Assembly: GCA_018268255.1 (NCBI GenBank)
Contig: JAFDWX010000005.1
Coordinates: 248,001-312,000, forward strand
Source: Armatimonadota bacterium
Lineage (GTDB): Bacteria > Armatimonadota > Fimbriimonadia > Fimbriimonadales > Fimbriimonadaceae
DNA length: 64,000 nucleotides
Direction: 5' to 3'
The translations under genes and the position numbers were made by a program. Positions 18,510-26,330 of this stretch are shown piece after piece (position 1 is the first letter of the stretch; every line of letters begins with the position of its first letter). The notes beneath the pieces are model-generated. The model did not search any database. It saw only the letters and a list, made by a program, of their open reading frames with translations, and was not told the DNA's origin.

Positions 18510-18931
18510 CTCCCCCTAAATCCCCCTCAACGCGCTACGCTTGTGAGGGGGACTTACCTCTTCGGAGCCATCAAGTCCAGTTGGAAACTCCGAGCGAAAC
18601 AAGATTCCCCTCCCGTGGAGGGGTGCCCGCTAGGGCGGGGTGGTGGTGCCTGGCTTTTGTTCTGCAGCCTCGGAGCAAATTGCTTGCTCCCGCCATCAAT
18701 CTCCCCCTAAATCCCCCTCAACGTGCTGCGCCTGTGAGGGGGACTTACCTCTTCGGAGCCATCAAGTCCAGTTGGAAACTCCGAGCGAAACAAGATTCCC
18801 CTCCCTTGGAGGGGTGCCCGCCAGGGCGGGGTGGCGTCACGCCACCTAATGACCGCGAAGCAGTTTCCCAAGAGCTTCCGCCAAATATCTCCCTAAATCC
18901 CCCACAAAGCACTGCGCTTGTGAGGGAGATT
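18510..18931 (+). repeat. Tandem composite palindromic repeat (two copies plus a partial)
   Basis: About 140 bp from 18510 recurs at 18701 (period 191 bp) with only a few differences. A shortened copy of the first ~45 bp is at about 18887-18931. Each unit holds a hairpin (CCCCCTCA...TGAGGGGG) and a second GC-rich block (CCCCTCC..GGAGGGG, GCCCGC..GGGCGGGG). The block fills the gene-free stretch 18435-18942 between the AraC-type gene and the dipeptidase. A 132-codon open frame through it looks like repeat translation, not a gene. Confidence 0.85.
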
Positions 18932-18942
18932 TGGCAATGGGA

Positions 18943-20334
18943 CTATGCCAAGCAGAGCCGGTACAGCAGGTGCGCGTAGACCCGGCTCATCTTGTACAGG
19001 GATTCGATGGCGCATCGTTCATTGGTTTGATGGGCATCTCCGTCACCGGCCCAGCCCGTGCCGATGGCCACCGTGTTGGGCACAGCGCGAGCATAGGTGC
19101 CGCCGCCCATCACGCCGGGCTTTTCGGTGTTCCCCAGTTCTTCCTTGGCCACTTCGCAAATGGTGGCGACCAATGGATGCTCCAACGGGAAGTACAGCGG
19201 CTTGGAATCCGTGAAGTCCGAGAGCGTGAAAGTGCCCTTCTTTTCGGCCAGGCACCCAACGCAGCGATTCCGTACATCCTCGCCCTTCCAGGTGACTGGG
19301 TAGCGCACGTTGAAGGTCATGCGGATTCCAGCATCGGTAGTCTCCACGATTCCCAGGTTGCAGGTGAGATCCTTGCTGACATCGTCTCGCCCATCGATTC
19401 CGAGGCCAGCGCCTCCGATGTGGCACATCTCCAGGAGCTCTGTGAAGACTTCGGCATCGTGTAGGGGCGCAATCTCCATAAGGAACCGGAAGATTCGCAT
19501 GGCGGCGCTATCGCCACCGATGGGCCAAGCACCATGGGCAGCCTTCCCGGTTGAGTGGATGATTAAGTTCTGGCCTTCCCACTCCAAGTCGATGTTTCGG
19601 TCCCAGCGCTCATCGATTTTCTCTTGGATTTCGTCGCGGACCTCCGGACTGATCCGCACCACAGCTTTGGCGCTGTCGATCACGATGTTGGGACGAGAAC
19701 CACCATTGATCTCCAGAAGGGTCATCCCACCGGAATGGGGCTTGTGGAGGATAACGAGATTGGCAATGCCCTTTTCTGCGTGGATCAGGGGCCAACCGGC
19801 GTCGGGCGCAACACCAAAAGTTGGTGATTCTTCAGTCCGAGTGTAGCGATGAATGCACTCAAACCCGGATTCCTCATCGCAGCCAAAAACCACCCGGAGC
19901 CGAGCCGCCAGGTCGGGCACGCACTCCTTGATGGCTCGCGCCGCATAGAAGGCCGCCATGGTTGGACCTTTGTCGTCCACAGCACCGCGGGAATACACGT
20001 ATCCTCCGTCGATTTCAGCGCCGAAGGGATCGTATTTCCATCCTGGCCCGACCGGAACAACATCCAGATGGCCAAAGACGCAGACCAGCTTTTCGCCGGA
20101 ACCGAATTCACCAAAGCCGCAGAATCCTTCCAAGTCCTTGGTTTTCATACCCCAGCCATAGGCCTTGCTCAGGCAAAAGTCCAGAGCATCTCGATTGGCT
20201 TGACCAAAGGGAGCATTGGGGAGAGCCTCCGACTCGATGGAAGGAAAGCGAAGGACGGTGCGATAGTCCTCAAGAAGTTCAGCTTCGTGGGCTTTGAGCC
20301 ACTCGTGAAGCTTCGCGACGATGGGATCGGCCAT
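18943..20334 (-). CDS. M20-family Sapep/PepV-type dipeptidase
   Basis: A 463-aa cytosolic metallopeptidase. Metal and catalytic residues are visible: VFGHLDVVPVG, GAVDDKGP, the catalytic Glu pair in GCDEESGFE, APDAGWP, and the C-terminal His in GDGDAHQTNE. An inserted lid domain (about 190-330) includes STGKAAHGAWP. The arrangement fits Mn/Zn-dependent dipeptidases of the Sapep/PepV group, which cleave short peptides. Monocistronic; the 3' end adjoins the tandem repeats. Confidence 0.92.
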   Translation of the reverse strand: MADPIVAKLHEWLKAHEAELLEDYRTVLRFPSIESEALPNAPFGQANRDALDFCLSKAYGWGMKTKDLEGFCGFGEFGSGEKLVCVFGHLDVVPVGPGWKYDPFGAEIDGGYVYSRGAVDDKGPTMAAFYAARAIKECVPDLAARLRVVFGCDEESGFECIHRYTRTEESPTFGVAPDAGWPLIHAEKGIANLVILHKPHSGGMTLLEINGGSRPNIVIDSAKAVVRISPEVRDEIQEKIDERWDRNIDLEWEGQNLIIHSTGKAAHGAWPIGGDSAAMRIFRFLMEIAPLHDAEVFTELLEMCHIGGAGLGIDGRDDVSKDLTCNLGIVETTDAGIRMTFNVRYPVTWKGEDVRNRCVGCLAEKKGTFTLSDFTDSKPLYFPLEHPLVATICEVAKEELGNTEKPGVMGGGTYARAVPNTVAIGTGWAGDGDAHQTNERCAIESLYKMSRVYAHLLYRLCLA

Positions 20335-20831
20335 GCATCAAGCATACCGAAGGCACGAAAAAGGGCACTCCGTGGGTGCGGCGGCGGCATAGCAGCCCAC
20401 GGGAGATGCCCGGTAGAACCTTGCCCGGTTTCGGGTTAAGAATCTAAGGGGTAATTACCGGGTTTGCTCAGATCACCCACACGGGAACACAGGAAATTCT
20501 CGAAAATGCAAGGTTTCTCGACAGAGAATCGGCCATCCGTATACAAAACACATGACAAAGAAGTGTCAAATCCGCTGGAACCGGGTCTATTGGGCCACCC
20601 CAGCATGTTTGCTGTGCCATAATTCTTAACAATTCCCAACTATTCTGGGAACAAACCGTACGTGTTGGACCGACAAATGTCTAATTAAGGCCCCAATGGA
20701 GAGGCCAGGTGAAGGGACTTACCGATGAACCGCGGACGCTGAGAATGGAATTTTTTCCAGCTATCTCATTTTCCGGCAAGTGTGTGGAATGAAATCTTTG
20801 GCGGCAAGCAAAGAACAATAGGGGTGGGTTC
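20335..20831 (+). other. Long intergenic region upstream of the LuxR-type gene
   Basis: About 500 bp without a convincing gene. A 38-codon ORF (20506-20622) has only a distant AGGA and no recognisable features. The part at about 20690-20760 can form short stems (GGCC..GGCC; GGTGAAG..CTTACC) and may be a structured 5' leader of the HTH gene. I cannot assign it to a riboswitch class. Confidence 0.4.
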
Positions 20832-21107
20832 ATGGCAATGCCAAGTACAACGAAAAGTGATTTTGCACCAAGAGGAGTCCGACTGACTCCAACCGAAGTT
20901 AAGGTTCTAAGCCTTATAGCTCAGGGCCACAGTAGCAAAGAGGCTGCGGAGAAGCTCGTGGTTTCGAAGCGCACGGTCGATTTTCACCTTGCGAACATCT
21001 ATGACAAGCTTCAGGTTAACAATCGAGTTCAAGCTCTTCGGATGGCGACTCGACTCGGCCTGATTCCGTTCGAGCCGATCTTTGGGTACGGCCAGGGCGA
21101 AGCTTAG
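20832..21107 (+). CDS. Stand-alone LuxR-type HTH DNA-binding protein
   Basis: A 91-aa protein that is essentially one GerE/LuxR HTH: LTPTEVKVLSLIAQGHSSKEAAEKL, VSKRTVDFHLANIYDKLQVNNRVQAL, RLGLIPFEP. No receiver or ligand domain is present. It could act as a constitutive regulator or pair with another protein. A purine-rich GGGGTGGG precedes the ATG at 20832. Preceded by an unusually long non-coding stretch and followed by a terminator. Confidence 0.9.
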   Translation: MAMPSTTKSDFAPRGVRLTPTEVKVLSLIAQGHSSKEAAEKLVVSKRTVDFHLANIYDKLQVNNRVQALRMATRLGLIPFEPIFGYGQGEA

Positions 21108-21134
21108 AAGTCGTAGGGGGAAAACTCCAGAATT

Positions 21135-21164
21135 GCGGTGGGACACAAGTCCTACCGCTTTTTT
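21135..21164 (+). terminator. Terminator after LuxR-type gene
   Basis: Hairpin GCGGT-GGGAC (21135 on) pairing with GTCC-T-ACCGC (to about 21158), then six T at 21159-21164. It directly abuts the comF -10 box. Confidence 0.8.
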
Positions 21165-21166
21165 GT

Positions 21167-21172
21167 TATCCT
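21167..21172 (+). promoter_or_regulatory. -10 box TATCCT for near-leaderless comF
   Basis: TATCCT with an upstream TGn extension (TGT) ends 7 nt before the comF ATG at 21180. Inferred leaderless or near-leaderless start. Confidence 0.45.
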
Positions 21173-21179
21173 GGGGGCA

Positions 21180-21842
21180 ATGCACGACTCCGTACGGCGA
21201 CTGTGGGATGGCATCATCGGGCTGGTATATCCATCTCAGTGCACCCTGTGTTACCGCATCGGCGAGGAGGCACTGTGCCCATCGTGTCATGACGAAATGG
21301 TGGTCAATGGTTCAGGCCACATCCAACTGCCCCAAGATTCGCCCTTGTCGTTTGCGGAATGCACCTACCATTACTCAGGCAGAGCGGAGCAGGCGGTTTG
21401 CGATTTGAAGTTCCAGCGCAGAACCGCTCTGGGTCGCCCGCTGGCCCAAATTGTCCGAGAGGAGATCGACGGTCGGGGGATGCTCGATTTTGCAGACTGG
21501 ATCGTCCCCGTGCCGATCCACTGGCGCAGGTGGTGTTACCGAGGATTCAACCAGTCGGAGTTGCTCTGCGAACTGCTGCCGAGAGATCGCGTCCAGATTG
21601 AAGTTCTGAAGCGAATCCGCCACACCAAGCCTCAATACCAGCTGAGCCCGAGCGAGCGGGAAATCAACTTGACCGGAGCGTTTGCAAGCGGTGAATTGGT
21701 GGGGGGTAAGAACATCTTGCTTGTCGATGACATCTACACCAGCGGCGCAACGGCCACGGAATGTGCAAAAGCCCTCATCGCGGGTGGAGCAGCGTCTGTT
21801 GGCGTCTATGCGCTGACTTCCGGTGGCGCGCTTCTTCCATAA
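21180..21842 (+). CDS. comF: ComF family phosphoribosyltransferase-like protein
   Basis: A 220-aa protein with an N-terminal zinc-ribbon-like CTLCYRIGEEALCPSC, central PVPIHWRRWCYRGFNQSELL, and a C-terminal PRTase loop (VLLVDDIYTSGATATECAKAL-type, here ILLVDDIYTSGATA). ComF proteins act in the cytosol in late natural transformation (ssDNA uptake). Many homologues lie outside competence operons, so function here is inferred. The ATG at 21180 is chosen because homology starts there and -10 TATCCT lies 7 nt upstream. Convergent with hpf across a shared terminator. Confidence 0.9.
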   Translation: MHDSVRRLWDGIIGLVYPSQCTLCYRIGEEALCPSCHDEMVVNGSGHIQLPQDSPLSFAECTYHYSGRAEQAVCDLKFQRRTALGRPLAQIVREEIDGRGMLDFADWIVPVPIHWRRWCYRGFNQSELLCELLPRDRVQIEVLKRIRHTKPQYQLSPSEREINLTGAFASGELVGGKNILLVDDIYTSGATATECAKALIAGGAASVGVYALTSGGALLP

Positions 21843-21849
21843 ACTAAAA

Positions 21850-21879
21850 GGGCCCTCGCCGAAGATGACGAGAGCCCTG
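21850..21879. terminator. Bidirectional terminator between comF and hpf
   Basis: Stem AGGGC-C-CTCG (21850-21859) with CGAG-A-GCCCT (21870-21879), 10-nt loop, one mismatch. It lies between convergent genes. Confidence 0.7.
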
Positions 21880-21899
21880 TGTCTCAGGTTTTGTTGTTG

Positions 21900-22433
21900 T
21901 TATCCTTCCGGTTGGAGTAACCCATACCGGCCGTCCTTACGACGGTAGAGGACCTCAATACTGCCGTTTTCCTCGTTGCGGAAAATGAAGAAGGAGTGGT
22001 CGACCATCTCGAGTTGGAGAGCCGCTTCCTCCACGGACATCGGTTTGATGAGGAACTGCTTGCGTTCGGCAATTTCGAACACCTGCTGGGGTACCTCTTC
22101 CTCCGGTTCTACTACCGCAAACGGCGCCTTATGACCCCGTTTATAGTAGCTGTCGTGGATTCGCTTTTTCAATCGGCGGAGCCGTTGATCCAGCTTATCG
22201 CTCACCAAATCGATCGCAGCGCGAATACTCTCGTCCGTCTCTTCGCCACGGATCGTGTAGCCGTCCGCAAAGACGGTCACCTCAATTCTGTGGCCCTGCT
22301 TGGACTCGCGATGGACTATTTCCACGCGCTGGGCTTGGTTGAAGAACCGGTTGAGCCTTCCCAGTTTCTGGGATGCATATTCCCGATCTCGTTCAGTTAG
22401 GTTTCCTTCGGCATTTCGCACGAGGACTTCCAT
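21900..22433 (-). CDS. hpf: Long-form ribosome hibernation promoting factor
   Basis: A 177-aa protein. The N-terminal S30AE/YfiA domain binds the 30S decoding region (VLVRNAEGNLTERDREYASQKLGRLNRFF; IEVTVFADGYTIRGEE; DLVSDKLDQRLRRLKKRI). A linker and C-terminal dimerisation domain follow (IKPMSVEEAALQLEMVDHSFFIFRNEENGSIEVLYRRKDGRYGLLQP). The long form forms 100S ribosome dimers in resting cells. The ATG at 22433 has GGAGG well spaced upstream. It lies 25 nt after ispDF on the same strand, so it is probably co-transcribed. Confidence 0.97.
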   Translation of the reverse strand: MEVLVRNAEGNLTERDREYASQKLGRLNRFFNQAQRVEIVHRESKQGHRIEVTVFADGYTIRGEETDESIRAAIDLVSDKLDQRLRRLKKRIHDSYYKRGHKAPFAVVEPEEEVPQQVFEIAERKQFLIKPMSVEEAALQLEMVDHSFFIFRNEENGSIEVLYRRKDGRYGLLQPEG

Positions 22434-22458
22434 ATTTCAGCCTCCTTGTTGAGGGCTT

Positions 22459-23559
22459 CTATCGTCGCCGTACCGTTGCGATCGCCATCGCAGCGATACC
22501 TTCGCTGCGTCCGATAGCACCCAGTTTTTCGTTTGTGGTTGCCTTTACGCACACCCGATCTTTTTGGATCTGGAGCGCATCAGCAATCCGAGTTTCGATA
22601 GCGTCCCGCATGGGGATCACCTTGGGTCTCTCGGCGATGACGCTACTATCTATATTGACGACATCCCAGCCCAATTCCTTTAGGCGAATCTTTGTTTCTT
22701 TTAAAAACTCGATAGAATTGCGGTCTTTCCATTGGGGATCGCTTGGAGGATAGAAAGCGCCGATATCCCCCAGTCCGACGGCTCCCAAAAGGGCGTCCAC
22801 AATGGCGTGGATGAGAGCGTCTGCGTCGGAGTGACCCTCCAATCCGGGTCGACTGTCGAACTCCACACCACCCAAAACCATTTTTCGGTCGGGATCCTGG
22901 CTGAAAGCGTGAATGTCGTAGCCGAACCCAGTGCGAATTTCCATAGTGTCCAAATCTCTTCGATGCGTGATCTTGATGTTCTCAGGATCGCCTGCCACAA
23001 ACACCGGGGTGATCCCGATGCTTTCCAGCACTGCCAAATCATCGGTCACATCGGTCGACAGATCCGCGTAAGCGTTCAAGAAGTCGGTCCGAAAGCCGCC
23101 CTGCGGAGTTTGAAGTGCGCAAAGCGTGTTCCGGTCGAGCGTAACCACCCCGTCCAGAGTTTTTTGTTTGATCGTATCGGTTACCGGCAATGCCGGCGCG
23201 GCTGCTCGATGGGTACCGAGCGCGTCGATGACCATCCCCACTGTCGCGCTTTTAACGAACGGGCGTGCGGCATCGTGAAACAAAACGCGATTGCTCATGG
23301 CGGCCCTTAATCCGTTGAGAGCGCTCTGTTGACGCGAATTGCCTCCGGCAACGAACTTGGCATCTGGAAAATCTGCAGAGCGAGGTGCAACCATATCTTC
23401 GGCGACCACCACAACGACCTCATCCACACCGGGATGATCCAAAAAAGTGCGCACGGAATGGTGCCAGACGGGCTTCCCGTCGAGCAGTTCTGAGAGTTTG
23501 TCCCGCCCAAAACGGGTGGACGATCCCGCAGCCAGGATGATCGCGGTGACCCCGCTCAT
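22459..23559 (-). CDS. ispDF: Bifunctional IspD/IspF isoprenoid enzyme
   Basis: A 366-aa fusion for two steps of the MEP pathway. Residues 1-212 are IspD (4-diphosphocytidyl-methylerythritol synthase): ILAAGSSTRFGRDK, HDAARPFV, LCALQTPQ. Residues about 213-366 are IspF (MECDP synthase): TGFGYDIHAF, GGVEFDS, GHSDADALIHAIVDALLGA, GDIGAFYPPSDP, ATTNEKLGAIGRSEGI. Fusions are known in several bacteria. The ATG overlaps the end of the PIN/TRAM gene, so the operon is transglutaminase - PIN/TRAM - ispDF - hpf. Confidence 0.97.
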   Translation of the reverse strand: MSGVTAIILAAGSSTRFGRDKLSELLDGKPVWHHSVRTFLDHPGVDEVVVVVAEDMVAPRSADFPDAKFVAGGNSRQQSALNGLRAAMSNRVLFHDAARPFVKSATVGMVIDALGTHRAAAPALPVTDTIKQKTLDGVVTLDRNTLCALQTPQGGFRTDFLNAYADLSTDVTDDLAVLESIGITPVFVAGDPENIKITHRRDLDTMEIRTGFGYDIHAFSQDPDRKMVLGGVEFDSRPGLEGHSDADALIHAIVDALLGAVGLGDIGAFYPPSDPQWKDRNSIEFLKETKIRLKELGWDVVNIDSSVIAERPKVIPMRDAIETRIADALQIQKDRVCVKATTNEKLGAIGRSEGIAAMAIATVRRR

Positions 23560-24722
23560 GACTCGTTCTTGCGCGTATAAGGCCTCTTACGGCCGTTTCC
23601 AGGCTCTGTCGGTGATTCGTCTTCAGTCGGAGCCTCGGCAAAGATCATCTTGCCGCGTTCAGTCTGTATGACTTGGGTGACCTGCACAGTTACATTCTCG
23701 CCGATGAACCTGCGGCCATTCTCCACCACAACCATTGTTCCGTCATCCAGATAGCCCACGCCCTGGCCATATTGGCTTCCCTCTCGGACAACCACCAGCG
23801 AGAGCGATTCGCGTGGCAGTACGTTGGGTTTGAGAGCCATAGCGAGATCGTTTAGGTTAAGAACTCGAACATCCTGCAAAGTCGCAACGCGATTGAGGTT
23901 GACGTCGTTGGTGACCAACTCCGCTCCGAGAGCTTTGGCCAGCCGCACGAGTCGGCTATCGACTTCCTCATCTTCGTTGGGAGCAAACTTGTCAAAACTG
24001 CCGACCTCAAGTTCAAATTGGCTTTGCATAAGCTTGAGGACATCCAATCCGCGCCTGCCTCTCTGTCTCCGCAAGGCGTCGCTTGAATCAGCGATATGTT
24101 GGAGCTCCTCGAGAACGAACTTGGGGACATATATCCGGCCTTCCAGAAACCCGATACGGGCAACGTCATAAATTCGGCCGTCGATGATGACGCTGGTATC
24201 GAGGATCTTAAACCCGGTTTTAATCGGCTTCCCTGTCAATTTGTACCAGGGCAAAGCTTCCTCAATCGTCTTGAAAATGTACATCACCAGCACGGCAAGG
24301 GCGATCGTGACGATCGGTGTGATGATGCCCGCGTCCCTCGGGGAAACGGTATTGAGAACTACGAATACCGGGAAGCTGCATACAATGCCGATTAGCAAGC
24401 TCAGCCCGAGTGAGACCTTATCGCCCGTAGTCGTATTTTTGAGCCGTGAGAGCCGCCGGTCCATGAGCCGTACGAAAAGGCTTCCAAACGCAGCTCCCGG
24501 CACCAGTCCCAGCAGGGCAGTCAAGTTGAGATAGAGAGGGTTGTTTTTTTGCGGATAGGGATAGGTATCGGCCCCTCGAATCCAGCTTGCAAAGTCAAAA
24601 AGCGCCTGCAAAATCGCAGGGGCGATCACACGAAAAATGAGCCCGAACGCGATTGCGACCACCGCAATGATCAGAACGCGCGTTGTTTTCCAAAAAATGT
24701 CTTCCGACTGGGCGGGTCTCAT
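23556..24722 (-). CDS. Membrane-anchored PIN and TRAM domain protein (YacL-like)
   Basis: A 388-aa protein. Four TM helices occupy the N-terminal ~150 residues (VLIIAVVAIAFGLIF; LTALLGLVPGAAFGSLF; LSLLIGIVCSFPVFVVL; IVTIALAVLVMYIF). A PIN domain follows (KILDTSVIIDGRI; VPKFVLEELQHIAD; acidic residues in ELVTNDVNLNRVA) and then a TRAM domain (YLDDGTMVVVENGRRFIGENVTVQVTQVIQTERG). PIN domains are Mg-dependent ribonucleases; TRAM binds RNA. This matches the YacL family, membrane-tethered candidate RNases. It overlaps ispDF by 4 nt, as also seen next to ispD in Firmicutes. Confidence 0.92.
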   Translation of the reverse strand: MRPAQSEDIFWKTTRVLIIAVVAIAFGLIFRVIAPAILQALFDFASWIRGADTYPYPQKNNPLYLNLTALLGLVPGAAFGSLFVRLMDRRLSRLKNTTTGDKVSLGLSLLIGIVCSFPVFVVLNTVSPRDAGIITPIVTIALAVLVMYIFKTIEEALPWYKLTGKPIKTGFKILDTSVIIDGRIYDVARIGFLEGRIYVPKFVLEELQHIADSSDALRRQRGRRGLDVLKLMQSQFELEVGSFDKFAPNEDEEVDSRLVRLAKALGAELVTNDVNLNRVATLQDVRVLNLNDLAMALKPNVLPRESLSLVVVREGSQYGQGVGYLDDGTMVVVENGRRFIGENVTVQVTQVIQTERGKMIFAEAPTEDESPTEPGNGRKRPYTRKNES

Positions 24723-24728
24723 ATCAGG

Positions 24729-26126
24729 TTAGTTTCCCTTGACTACTATTTTGGCACCGTCAAGGACAATAAACATGAATGCTTCATCCACGTTGCCTTG
24801 AGCAAGCTTGAGGTGGCCCACCGAGAGATGGGGTGAGGGACGAGTCGAATCCAAACCCACCCACTGGGAACCCATCCACGCTTCGGACCAGGCATGGTAG
24901 TAAAACGCTCCCGACTCGTAGATGAGGCCGCTTGCGAGACGTGCGGGGATTCCGGCGGATCGCAGGAGCGTGGTGAGAAGTACTGCGTGGTCTCGACAGA
25001 GGCCTTCTTTCGACTTGAGAACTTCGGTTGCATCTCGAAGAACTCCGATGCCGGTGTTAGGTCGCATCAAGGAGTAAACGTGCTGGCGAAGCTTCTCACT
25101 GGCGACCGGAACCGAAGTCGCCCCACCCACGACTTTCTTAGCCAGGGCTTTCATTTCTGGATTCCCGCTGGGAATCAACATCGAGGGCTTTGTCCACGCT
25201 GGTTGCGCAGCGGAGGCTTTGGCGATGGAAGTCGGGTGGGGATCGGTGGTGGGATGAATCGTGATCGTCCATCCAGATCCCGACTTCGCGATGGTCTGAT
25301 GCTTATCGCTTGGAAGTTTCGCCAGATCAAGTCCGGTAACCTCCAAGCTGAGAATGCTGAGGTCCGCGATATTCTCTATGGGCTTCTCGACCTTAACTGC
25401 GGCAGCTTCCGCCAAATCTACATTCCCCCGCTTGGAGAGGTCCATGGCAATGGTCTTGGGCTCCGGAAGGAATTCCATTCCAAACGGCCCAGTCAGCTTG
25501 ACCAGGTCACCCTTGGAGGTGAAATACGCGTCCATCGTTGCTCGCGGATCAACAATCTGGATCAAATCTGCCGTGAACTCGTTTGCGCCGACCGCGACCT
25601 TTTTCTTGCCCATCACTTTGACTTGGGTAGGCACCAAGGTAAATGTGGTCGGGTCCAATACATGTACGGTGGTCGATTTCGCGTTGGGGCGGTGTTCCAA
25701 GACGTAAGTAACGGGGTCATCCACCAGAGTCATCGTCGGCTCGATAGCCAGTATCTTGTCGGTGGTCGTGTCGCCATTCGTTATCTTGAGTTTGATTTCC
25801 TTGGCTGAGAAACTGGCAGTGGCCTTTGTGAGGCGTCCCGAAGATGTGGAGGTAATCACCGACTTGATGGGTCTACCTGCGGCAGAAATCCACGAGGTGA
25901 TTTCCTGCTTCATATCCAAGTCACCGCCGAGCATGGTGCCCGATAGGACCATAACGGAATAGGATTTGGTCACCGCCTTCCCGTCGAGTTTGTCCGGAGA
26001 TGTGACCGCGCCGGTGTAGCCGATCTTCTCCCCCTTCATGTAGAGACCCATCCAAGCTTCGTCAGCCCATCCGGCCACTGATAAACACAGGACAACCAAG
26101 AACGTCAAAGGAATTCGCAATCTCAT
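24729..26126 (-). CDS. Secreted transglutaminase-like protein
   Basis: A 465-aa exported protein: a signal peptide (MRLRIPLTFLVVLCLSVAGWA) from the ATG at 26126, then a beta-rich region of about 330 residues. The C-terminal transglutaminase core has catalytic Cys in EGLCRDHAVLL, His in FYYHAWSEAW and Asp in VGLDSTRPS. Bacterial members act as proteases or cross-linkers in the envelope; the substrate is unknown. It leads the operon with PIN/TRAM, ispDF and hpf (6-nt gap to the next gene). Confidence 0.88.
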   Translation of the reverse strand: MRLRIPLTFLVVLCLSVAGWADEAWMGLYMKGEKIGYTGAVTSPDKLDGKAVTKSYSVMVLSGTMLGGDLDMKQEITSWISAAGRPIKSVITSTSSGRLTKATASFSAKEIKLKITNGDTTTDKILAIEPTMTLVDDPVTYVLEHRPNAKSTTVHVLDPTTFTLVPTQVKVMGKKKVAVGANEFTADLIQIVDPRATMDAYFTSKGDLVKLTGPFGMEFLPEPKTIAMDLSKRGNVDLAEAAAVKVEKPIENIADLSILSLEVTGLDLAKLPSDKHQTIAKSGSGWTITIHPTTDPHPTSIAKASAAQPAWTKPSMLIPSGNPEMKALAKKVVGGATSVPVASEKLRQHVYSLMRPNTGIGVLRDATEVLKSKEGLCRDHAVLLTTLLRSAGIPARLASGLIYESGAFYYHAWSEAWMGSQWVGLDSTRPSPHLSVGHLKLAQGNVDEAFMFIVLDGAKIVVKGN

Positions 26127-26330
26127 GCCTAAGTACATAACGCAGCAGACCCCTCAAGATATGCCCAAAAATCACTGAAGCTGAAGAAAAGTGGGTGGAA
26201 CACCAAATTCGGTGCGAAAGGCCCAAACGGCTCGGCGTCTAGCGGTGTAGTATTGAGCGGGCTCGTCCCGGGAATTTCTTGAGGAGTTGCCGGGTTGATC
26301 TTTGCGCTGCTCTCTCATAAGCAACTCATC

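Noticed and set aside
18435-18942. CRISPR array
   Set aside because: Only two and a half long units at 191-bp period with no short regular repeats or unique spacers, and no cas genes.
18581-18979. 132-codon frame through the tandem repeats
   Set aside because: The protein is itself repetitive (GGVPARAG/GCPPGRGG patterns), a by-product of the palindromic repeats.
20506-20622. 38-codon ORF in the long intergenic region
   Set aside because: Distant Shine-Dalgarno, no hydrophobic or other feature, no supporting context.
20690-20760. Possible SAM-I or c-di-GMP (GEMM) riboswitch
   Set aside because: Only short fragments (GGGAC, ACCGATGA) match; the conserved 5' half of either class is missing and the LuxR-type gene is not a typical target.
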